A DNA stretch of 64,000 bases, taken from Camellia lanceoleosa. Lineage: Eukaryota; Streptophyta; Magnoliopsida; Ericales; Theaceae. Shown piece after piece: positions 46,330-55,551 of this stretch. Within the stretch, counting starts at the first letter, position 1. The number at the start of each line of letters is the position of its first letter. A program made the translations under genes and the position numbers. The DNA lies in NCBI GenBank assembly GCA_025200525.1, contig CM045767.1, positions 7,113,273 through 7,177,272 of the forward strand, in the 5' to 3' direction. A model generated the notes under the pieces. The model made no database searches. It was given only the letters and a program-made list of their open reading frames with translations, and was not told the origin of the DNA.

Positions 46330-47135
46330 TTTGGTGGAGCTATGATCTCTTCATCAATAAGATCCTAAATCTTATGATGGAGGCGGATGTAACGGTTTGT
46401 ATCATGACCATGCTGTTGATGATAGGCACAGTATTTAGTGGGGTCATGTCTTGGTGGAAGAGGATTTGAGAGGGGTCAGGGTCCTAGGAGCTCTAGGAAA
46501 CCTTTTTCTCGCAGCATTTTCAAAGCTTGAGAGAGATTCATGAAAAGAGGATGGAAAGTTCGAGCTTGGGGCCAAGTTGAAGTGGTTGGTCTTTGGCTAT
46601 TATCAGGAAGAGGGTTTTTGATAGGCATGGTGGCAGTGTTTACTTCTGAGCATTTCGCAGTTGTGCTATCACTGGTGGTAGCATTGGAATTGCAAACAAC
46701 ATTCTCCCTCATAAGCTCATTACCTTTCACAATGAGCTCTTGTCTGATGGCATCCTTGATTTGAACCTCAATGTCAAAGAGGTCCGTAACGTTGAATATC
46801 GTTTTCTGCAATATCTCAGTTTGCCTAGCCATGTCTTACTGCAGTGAATCTACTGATTGCTGAAGACGGATTAGTAAATCCTCTAGATTTGTCGGAGGCT
46901 GAGCCATGATAGGGGTAGATGGTCGTGCTCTGAACAGAGGTGATCTAGCTGATAAATGTTGGAATGGTGGAACTGGTGAGCCCTGTCTAGTTCTTCTTTT
47001 CCTTGCCACTGGCGAAGGAAACACTGGTTGCCTTTGAACTAAATTTCCGTCCTGACGAAGTCTATCGACACGAGTCCAGAGTACCTGGGGGATATCAGAA
47101 CCTTCTAAAGCTATGGTTCCAGGACTACCTTGCAA
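46330..47135 (-). pseudogene. gag of element 3, first copy
   Basis: 47135-46836 encodes the N-terminal portion; 46832-46476 encodes gag up to NLSQALKMLREKGFLE, and 46450-46330 the knuckle-like segment with stops. The central capsid domain present in elements 1 and 2 is missing. Confidence 0.65.
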
Positions 47136-47772
47136 AAGAGAAAACAGACAGCACCTCAGCCCAATTTCACTAGAACGAATGTGATCACAACTGAATGACT
47201 ATACTTTCTATACTGAATTCTGCCCCAAAATAGATACCAACTTGCAACTGATATGCACATTCCTGTACAATTTCACTATAAAGCACATACTAGTTAAGTA
47301 AGAGCCAAAACACCCATTATAAGGGGGTAAGGTTACCATGTCCTAGTTTCGTCAGGAACTAGGGTTCATTATTCAAACAAAACGGTTTTCACAAAATTTT
47401 GCATTTTGGTAAGCATCCTGTTCTAGTTTGGAATAGTCTCTATGGCTTTACTATATTCAGTTAGGCCAAATGGTCAAAAGGGGGTACCTCAGCAAGACTA
47501 CCTAATATAGCTCTCACACCTAACATCGAGAAGTGAAAGGAGGATCAACTGGTACAGCGGTAGTCCAGATCTAAGGGTTGGGTTCCTATCATGGCAGAGC
47601 CCGTGACTGGTCAGCCTTTTGGCAAGCTTTTAGGCAAGCCTCCAGCAAACCGTCCAGAAATAGCAGATGGCAAACACGGTGACTTAAACGCGCCAATGCA
47701 AATGCAATGCAAAGAAACATTTAAGTGTAGATAAAATATCACATCATGAATTTCAAGTCAAGTTCTCTAAAG
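47136..47772 (-). other. Leader of element 3
   Basis: Homologous to the leaders of elements 1 and 2; non-coding. Confidence 0.55.
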
Positions 47773-47790
47773 TCCCCAGCAGAGTCGCCA
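47773..47790 (-). other. Primer-binding site of element 3
   Basis: TGGCGACTCTGCTGGGGA on the minus strand, intact, next to a decayed LTR end (CTATAGCTCG instead of TGTAGACGCG). Confidence 0.85.
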
Positions 47791-47795
47791 GAAAC

Positions 47796-50720
47796 TATAG
47801 CTCGACCTTTTCGTGCCCCCTTTTCGAAAGACGAATAGCCCTACAGTATCAGACTCCCGCGGTTCTAAATATGATCTCACAAGTGCAATGTGAAATAGAT
47901 AAACACTAAAGAGTGTCAATCAGACGAATCTTTTGGAAAATCAATTTTGAATCAAATTACCAAATATGGACTACTTTGCCAGATACAGAGTTGCCACCTA
48001 AATATTTTGGAAAATTTAGGAAACCCATGACTCGTGCCAAAGGCTACGTATCCGTCATCACCAAGATTGTCTTGGCTCGAGAACTTAGGTACGAGAGGGG
48101 AAGGTCATGAATTGAGCACCCCCGCTCGCCCGATCAAAGATCAGCCTCTACTAATCACAATATGAATCGTATTTACATTATATGCTTTTGTTCTGGTTTA
48201 TTAGGCTAGCATTACTATGTGAAGCGCACACACACAAGTATAGACTATCTCGCAAGAATTGGAACACTTAATTCATATTTGTCTGCAAAATTGTTTTGAA
48301 TATGTACCACTTAAAAAAGTGATCACATATGAACATTACTCAAATCATTCCAATTCAAGCAATTAGCCTTCATCCACTGGCATTTAAGCAATTAGCCTCA
48401 TGGCAAGCATGCTAAACATGACAACATCACACTCATGCAATATGCTAAAACAAAAAAATGCTCACCTAGTACTCTGAGGCAAGCCAAAAAAGAAGAGTTA
48501 GAAAAATGCATGATCCTAAATATGCACTATGACTAATGCAATACATGCGATATGCAACTAATAGGCTCGGCTACTAATACGGCATATGAATCAATTAAAT
48601 GGCATGTGGTCTAAGTATGTATTCAAAGAAGTATTTAAACTAACAATGCAAGTTAGAATGATGAACCGAGCCCCGGTGGATGCAAGACAAATGGATGCAA
48701 ACATGAAGCATGCTAAACAAAACGTGATGCTTTAATCTAACCATCGTAAGCAGTTAAATAAAAGGGAAAAAGATGTGGGGTTGGAAGACATACACATTAT
48801 TACGTTGCGCTCTCATGAAGGAGAGTCCGAATAAACTAACTACCTAGCTAACTAATTAAAACTAAGCTAATTAAGCTAACTATTACAAAACGAAATGAAT
48901 TTAGCTAGACTACTTAACTAATTATTACAACAACAAATGAATTAACTACTTTAGTTAACAAAAATAATTATAAGACGAAATCGAACAACTAGTTTACTAA
49001 CTAATTAATTACAACACTTTAGAAAATTGACTAGCTACAACTAATTAATTACAACAAATATCTAAATGAAATATTTAAACTTAAACATGCTCGGTATGCG
49101 GGGAATGCTCATGCATGTGCTCAGTTTCCACTCGAAAAGGCCACTGTTTTGTTTCCAGAAAGCCTTTGTTGCACAATAGAACACTTACACCTTTGCCACT
49201 TCCAGAATAACTCTGCTCTGCTAAAAAAACACACTGTTGAATATTGCATCAGTGGCCGGCTAGCCAGGAGTGAGGGCTTGCCGGCCACCAGTCATAGCCA
49301 ATCGGCCATCAAAGGTGGCCTGTCGGCCACTGCTGCACAGTTCATCTGCAACAGAGAACAAACAGAGCATGCACAGGGTATTCTCAAGGGTTGTCTACAC
49401 AACTTACCCCTCATTTTCATGAACAAATGAAAGGAGTAGTAAACTTGGTCCACAAGCCATCAACTCAAGCAATTTCATTGCATGATGGCTCATGAACCAA
49501 AATGTGCGATTTCAATAAATGAAACAAAATAAGACTCAAACCTTCTCCCTTTCATGAATTGATCAAGGGAAGTGATGACCTTGGAGACTTGAATCATTTC
49601 ATCACTAGTAAGTATGAAATGGCCCAAGTTTCCATGTGTTCAGTTAACGTCCGATTGAACATAGCACTTTTTATTATCTTGCACCTTTTTTAGTCCCATT
49701 TTATTACTCTATTTTAGATTACCATCCATTCTTTAATTCATTGAGTCCAATGGTGAGCTTAAGTCCTCTAATGGAAAGAGGGCTCAAACCAAGTGTTGTC
49801 TTAGGCATAAAAGAGACATCATACCGTTGCTAATCAACGCCAAAGGGATTAAACCATTAAGCATGATTTTTTTTTTAATGCTTAAACAAACAAGTAGTTT
49901 GAACCACTTTTGAAGCAAAACAAAAGCCAAGAAAGAATGGAGGTTGCAGAGGTGATTAAGAGTGATCACAAGTATGGAAAGCCATAAATAAATGCAATCA
50001 ACTCAAAATGAGATGGTGTGTAAAGCCTAGAACACCAAACTCATGAGGACAATTATACTATAAGCATGCAAAAAAAAAGCTCAAATGCAACTATCAACCA
50101 AAAACAGTGCTAAAATAGTCTAAAAACAGTCCCAAAACATGCTAGAATTAAGACAAAAATAGCTAGATTAATAAGCTAAAACATAGCACAAGCTAGGCTA
50201 GTGAGCAAGACATAAGGAGGGGAGGCTAACCCCTCCAAATTTGGACTTCAAAACATGATTTTGGCCACTAAAATAACTCTGAAAAACAATGTTTAAAAGC
50301 TCAAAAATAGATAGTAAAAGGATGGGAAACACAAGGGAAAAGACCTTCAAAACAAGGTGCAAATAAGGGTGAATCACCCCTCACCCTTTAATAGACTTAA
50401 AACCCAAGCTTCAGCTAAAAAATATAGAGTTTTTACAGCCCAAAAACAGTGGGAAAAGATGGAAAACAAGTGGTGTAGAGATGGTGCAAAAGCAAGAGAA
50501 GGTATACCTCTTGGAGAGAAATGAACCCTTAAGTCATAAACCACCAATTTCACACTCTCAAGTGCTTCAAGAGCTCAAATTCAAGCTCAAATCACCTCAG
50601 CAAGAAGCTCTCTAGGTTTGGTTTGGAGTGTTTAGGCAAAGGCTATGCAAGAAGAAAGGGAGAGAGAGAATTGTAGAGAGAGGAATTTTCCAAAATTATT
50701 TCCTCACTCCTAAATGTTTC
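47796..50720 (-). repeat. 5' LTR of element 3, lacking U3
   Basis: Diverged but collinear with the LTR of element 2. Contains a cluster of GGCCGGC/TCGGCCA words at 49248-49340 and the PBS-like word with one change (47986-47996). It is cut at 50720, just before the place where TATA box and U3 would be. Confidence 0.75.
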
Positions 50721-50894
50721 TGTAACGCCCTCAAAATATTATACAAATCAACCATTCATAAGGTCTAGAGATATAATAGAAATGTTATATTTTCATTCAT
50801 TAGAGTTAATATTACAAAAGATATCACATGCATTACACTTTCATAAATATCCATCTTGAAACCATAGCATGTAACTCTAGTTTAGAACAACAAA
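50721..50894 (+). repeat. Possible LTR start of another retrotransposon
   Basis: TGTAACGCCCTCAAAATAT resembles the first bases of many plant chromovirus LTRs and begins exactly where the element 3 LTR stops. Only about 170 bp before the CACTA end. No PBS or internal part is visible. Confidence 0.35.
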
Positions 50895-51560
50895 CACTAC
50901 TACAAAAATAGTTAAAGATCACACTTTGACAAAAAAAAAAAAAATCTCACTTTTATTGGAAGTGTGATAAAAAAATTAGATTAATATTTTAATCAGACTT
51001 AATTTGATTGAGTGTGATTATATTTATTTTTTATGTCACTTTTTAATTAAGTGTGATTATATATATATATATTTTTAATAACACCTTTCAATTAAAGTGT
51101 GATTATATATACACTACTAATTTTTAATCACACTTTTTAAATAAGTGTGAGTATAAATATATATATTTTTTAATCACACATTCTAATTAAAGTGTGATTA
51201 TATATACATTACTACTTTTTAATCACACTTTTTAAATAAGTGTGATTATATATATATATATATATATTTAATCACACATTCTAATTAAAGTGTGATTATT
51301 TATATATTTTTAATCACACATTCTAATTAAAGTATGATTATATATATACATTACTACTTTTTAATCACATATTCTAATTAAAGTGTGATTATATGTACAT
51401 TACTACTTTTTAGTCACACTCCCTAAGTAGGTGTGATTGTATAAAATATTCCAATTTGATTTTTATATAAAATATACAATTCCCAATTTTTTTTTTTTAA
51501 AAAAAAAGCCCCAACACCAAAACACAAATTATAAAATAAAACAAAATTCAAAATACATTT
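50895..51560 (+). mobile_element. CACTA-type 5' end 1 with subterminal repeats
   Basis: Terminal CACTACTACAAAAATAG followed by about nine short units alternating AATCACACTTT and AAAGTGTGATTA up to 51440. Short subterminal repeats in both orientations are characteristic for CACTA elements. No matching right end was found in the window. Confidence 0.55.
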
Positions 51561-51561
51561 A

Positions 51562-52496
51562 GGTGCCGTTTGGTAACACTTTACATTTTCAGATTTATGT
51601 TTCTATTTATAAAAATTTTAAAAACTCAAATAAAAACTTGTTTGGTAAAATTTTTGATTTATAAATCAGTGGTCTCAGTTTATAAATTTAGCCAAAAAAT
51701 GAAAACATAAAAAATGTGTTTCCATTTTGAGTTTTCAGTTTTTTTTTTTTACTACCCAACACTAGTCACCACCCGCCACTATTTTCCACCACCGTCTTCC
51801 GCCACCACCACCCACCACTGACCCCCCACCACCACCTGCCACCACCACTCACCGCTCATCTGCCACCACCACCCACCACCTTGCCCACCACCCACTACCA
51901 CTCGCCACCACCTTGCCCACCCACCACCACCAACTACCTACCACCCACCACCACCTGCCACCCACCCGCCACCACCACCACCACCACCACTGCCACCACC
52001 ACCACCACCCCACCTGCCACCACCACCACCACCACCCACCACCACCACCCACCACCACCACCACTTGCCACCACACCACCACCCACCACCACCATCACCA
52101 CCCACCACCACCACTGCCTACCACCTTCCACCACACCACCCACCACCACCCACTGCCTACCACACCACCACCACCACCCACCACCACCCACCACCACCAC
52201 CACCACCACCACCCACTCGCCACCACCCACCACCATCACCACCACCACCACACTTACCACACACCACCACCATCACCCACCCACCCACCACCACCACCCA
52301 CCTACCACCACTTTCCGCCGCCACTGCCACCACCACCACTTTTTTCTTTTTTTTTTTTATATTTTTAAAATTTTTTAAACATTTTGTCAATTACCAAACG
52401 CGTTTGTAGTTTATGTTTTTCTAAAAATAAACAAAAACCAGTTTATAAAATTTTTGTAAATAATAAACTGAAAATGTAAACGTTACCAAACACACC
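51562..52496. mobile_element. MITE with internal ACC satellite
   Basis: Left end GGTGCCGTTTGGTAAC and the complement of the right end GGTGTGTTTGGTAAC, followed on both sides by TTTACATTTTCAG. So this is a terminal-inverted-repeat element of 935 bp, about 590 bp of which is a (CCACCA)-like satellite. I could not define a target duplication; the ends look hAT- or Mutator-like. Confidence 0.65.
51755..52340. repeat. CCACCA/CCACCACCC satellite
   Basis: Almost pure A/C on this strand with period 3 and frequent CCACCC or CTGCCA interruptions. The His/Pro/Thr frames on the plus strand and Gly/Val/Trp frames on the minus strand are artefacts. Confidence 0.95.
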
Positions 52497-52559
52497 ACTC
52501 TTTGGCTGCTTCTAATTAAAACGAAAGTAGAAGGCTGGGGTTCATCAAAAGGCACATAG

Positions 52560-52590
52560 AAAGAGAGAGAGAGAGAGAGAGAGAAGGAGA
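52560..52590. repeat. GA microsatellite
   Basis: About 13 GA units just before the second CACTA-like end. Confidence 0.9.
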
Positions 52591-52593
52591 TGG

Positions 52594-53040
52594 CACTACA
52601 ACAAAATAGAGTTTTTACGGCTCTACATTAACGACATACAGTAAATGCAAGCCGTGGTTTCTCACTTTTACGACTTGTTTTTTTTGCACGTCATAAATAA
52701 TTTCTCAACTACGGCATGTCTATTGAGTAGGCCGTAAATGCTAATAATGATGATTTTTTTACGGCTTGCGATGTTAGCCGTAAATAATAAAACTTTCTAT
52801 GACGTGCATATGGCATGTCGTTAATACATCAACTATACACGACACACATACACTAGCCGTTAAAAATATTGAACATTTCACGGCGTACAAAAAGTCAGCC
52901 ATTAAAAATATTGCACTTTTTACGACGCATAAAAAATCAACCGTTAGAAAGTACACTTTCCATGACGCACATATGCTAATCGTTAAAAATATTATATTTT
53001 TCATGAAATGCAATTTATGTCATAAATAATATGACCGAAA
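52594..53040 (+). mobile_element. CACTA-type 5' end 2 with ACGGC/GCCGT repeats
   Basis: Terminal CACTACAACAAAATAG followed by at least eight TTTTACGGC or GCCGTAAAT words in both orientations up to about 52890, decaying afterwards. No right end in the window. Confidence 0.55.
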
Positions 53041-53470
53041 TAAATCAATAATGACTTGGACCCCCTCTTTTTTTCACCCCCCTTACCCCCTCTTTACTTG
53101 ATTGGTTACTTTTTTTTTTTCTTTCTCCTCTAATCACCACCCACCACATGTGTCTGGGTGGTGGGGTGGTGATTGGAGGGGTCTCAATCATCACCCAAAA
53201 TAAATATAGGCGCCAAAATGAAATACTTTGGCACCAAATGGTAAAATGAAACAATCTTCGAATGAAACACTCTTCGAATTGGGCGTAGCTCTCTTTCTAA
53301 ACACTTGTATGTCACACACACTCTCTCTCTCTCTCTCCAAACCGTCTCAGTCTTGCAGATCATTGTCTCAGTCTCACAGATTTTCATATGAACCAGAGCC
53401 TTCATCGAAACCCTAACCTTGAGCTCCTCTACCACTCTCCAAAGCCTCATCACTGTGTCTCACTACCCTA
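53041..53470 (+). promoter_or_regulatory. Probable promoter/5' UTR of SMG9-like fragment
   Basis: CT-rich sequence (53318-53336) and a GGTGGTGG/CCACCACC inverted pair near 53136-53172, then a 5' UTR-like stretch with AAACCCTAACC. No TATA box chosen. Confidence 0.3.
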
Positions 53471-53729
53471 ACCTCATCGGCGATGCCTGATTGGGGAAGA
53501 TTAGGGTGAGACGGTGGTGTTCGTCTGCCTCAGAAGCGTAGGGTGCTTCGATCCCCCTCGACTGGCGGAGATCGTGGCAACACTGGAGAAGAGCGGCCAC
53601 CAATTCTTGTGTTCCATGGAGCCTTCACCGATGACGATTATGTCTCCATCCTCTCTCGTCTCCCCTCCGTCGCTTCTCTCAACCTAATTTCTGATTCCTG
53701 GGACTTCCACACCGATCGCATCCTTCCCG

Positions 53730-53763
<34 letters not shown>

Positions 53764-53984
53764 TCATTTGAATGTATAGAGACCGGCTAGGTTACTTCAG
53801 AGACTAATAGTTCTCTTTCCAATTCTAGGGTTTTATATTTCTGTAAAAATCTAAGAAATTTGAGATTGATTATAGTTTCTGACGGATAATACTGATTTCA
53901 TAGTGATTGGGGTGATCGGACTGCCTAGGGTAGGGAAGCCGACGATAATGAATGAGATCTATGGCTTTGATGGAACTTCACTTG
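53471..53984 (+). pseudogene. SMG9: SMG9-like gene fragment, exons 1-2
   Basis: Exon 1 (frame open before the ATG at 53543, ends 53728) encodes SRLPSVASLNLISDSWDFH. The intron 53729-53875 has GT/AG ends and a CT microsatellite. Exon 2 (53876-53984) encodes FLTDNTDF and VIGVIGLPRVGKPTIMNEIYG. Splicing at these sites gives a continuous frame resembling plant SMG9, a nonsense-mediated decay factor with a P-loop fold. The P-loop reads GLPRVGKP instead of GxxGxGKS, and no later SMG9 exon was found before 55550. Probably a decayed or partly duplicated copy; a far downstream continuation beyond the LARD is not excluded. Confidence 0.65.
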
Positions 53985-54800
53985 GTAACATTTACATATA
54001 TGCTCTTACTCTTCTATATATGTATATGATTTTCTGCTTAGTTCATAAGAAAGAATGATAGAAAATAATACTAGAAATATGAAGGTGGTTTTGATAGAAA
54101 GCTTCTTCAAAAGAAAAAATCTGTTGTGTTTTTCCCAAAAGGTACTGTAATTTTTGCATTTTTTTTTTGATTTTTTTCTGATTAAAACATTGAAAAGTTT
54201 GATGGGTTTGTTCTAATTTGATACCCCTTTTTTTTCTGATTAAAACACTAAAAAGTTTGATGGGTTTGTTCTAATTTGCTACTCATTTTTCTAATTTGCT
54301 ACGGAGATCAGAAGGATTTTTGATTGATTTATTTATTTATTTATATCTCATATGTATTATTTATTTATTTATTTGTGTAAACTGTTACTTTATTTTTGAC
54401 TTATAATTAGTTGATTTAAATCTTATTGACATAAATGAACTACATGTTCATTATCCTTCTGAGCTATTGAGTGTCCTTTTCAGAATCCAAAGTCTGACTT
54501 CTTGAAGCACAGGTCAACTGTTTAAACAATCTTAACTTATTCTCTATATTTTTCTTTTTTAATTTTTTCAATAATATATGCCTTTTTGAGGATTATTTTT
54601 ATTCCTATAGTAAAGTGAAGCAAGTTTTGTATATGAGTATGTTAATGCATTAGCATATTATGTGTATATATCTGTTTGTACATATGAATATTTGCTTCAT
54701 TAACAAACTTGATTGTTTTTGCATAAGGTTGAGCTGGGGTGTCTTTTACCTAGAAGCTTGCTGGATCATGGTTTTTTTTCCACCATCCTCACCACAGAAA
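53985..54800. other. Intron-like DNA
   Basis: A/T-rich with ATTT repeats (54327-54372). A duplicated TTTCTGATTAAAACA...AAAAGTTTGATGGGTTTGTTC block occurs at 54173-54215 and 54231-54272. No exon recognised. Confidence 0.5.
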
Positions 54801-55325
54801 GAAAGCAATGATAAATGCACCATTGATCGATTTTGCAACTATAGTTGGTGTGGGCAGCGCAAGATGCCTTCTTACGTAAAAAAGCTTGTTTTCCCTGAAG
54901 ATTTCTTAACTACCTTGAGGACAATAGCGAAGCAGGAAGATAAAATTTATCAAGTTTCATCATTGCTGCAAGAGGTATGTGTGGCTTCTTAAGCAATACC
55001 TATTCTCATCTATGGTTGGATGTTTATGTTGCCTTTTGCTTTTTGTATTCAGTTGTGTCTCAGTAATTTCTTGTATTCAGTTGGTTGGATGTGAACATTT
55101 CTTTGATAAAGGGGTTCTTATTAGTTACTTTTATAATTCGTTTGCTTTAGTTATTTAATTTCTTTGTTGTTGAATCCTAATCAAATTTTTGTTTTTTCTT
55201 TGAAGCTTGTTAGTTCTGATGGAGTGAAGCAACCATCTGATGGAGAAGTTCGAGCTATAACATGGGAGGCCTGTGGGGATTTTGGTGCCCTACAATTGCT
55301 CGTTGATCTTCCTAATATGAAGTAA
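54801..55325 (+). pseudogene. Two terminal exons of an unidentified gene
   Basis: Exon a ends at 54974 (KKLVFPEDFLTTLRTIAKQ, then SSLLQE), GT donor at 54975, AG acceptor at 55204-55205. Exon b, 55206-55325, continues in the same phase (GEVRAITWEACGDFGALQLL) to a TAA. The splice sites and the conserved-looking amphipathic sequence argue for real exons. I do not recognise the family. The upstream limit of exon a is uncertain; 54660-54800 may be intron read in frame. Type given as pseudogene because the rest of the gene is not visible; it may be the end of a live gene. Confidence 0.45.
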
Positions 55326-55546
55326 CTTCTAAAAACTAGTTCACTGATATCATTTTACTCAATTTGTCATCAGTATATCAGAATTTTAAATTTTTCGGTC
55401 AAATTTCTCTCTTGTTGGAAGCAAACAGATTTAGAACTTAAATATGAATTCATTGAAAATAGATCATTAACCCCAAAAAGGTTAAAATATGTCTATACGG
55501 TTTCTTCATTTAAGAATTTTCACATCATCCTGCGTGAATTTGCTTC
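55326..55546. other. Spacer before LARD
   Basis: No recognised feature; could be 3' UTR of the preceding exons. Confidence 0.4.
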
Positions 55547-55551
55547 AAAAC
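55547..55551. repeat. LARD target duplication, left
   Basis: AAAAC, identical to 63250-63254. Confidence 0.9.

Larger units (their letters stand above)
40434..50720 (-). mobile_element. Tat-lineage element 3, old and deleted
   Basis: Minus-strand element: 5' LTR part (47796-50720), PBS, gag with a duplicated C-terminus, fragments of pol (44225-44970), 3' non-coding DNA and tandem array. Core RT, gypsy RNase H and integrase catalytic parts are gone. Element 1 and LTR D appear to have inserted in its 3' region, so its 3' LTR would lie left of the window. Confidence 0.7.

Noticed and set aside
51881..52409. Long overlapping frames rich in His, Pro and Thr, and Gly/Val/Trp frames on the other strand
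   Set aside because: Translation of the CCACCA satellite; all frames stay open because the repeat lacks stop codons.
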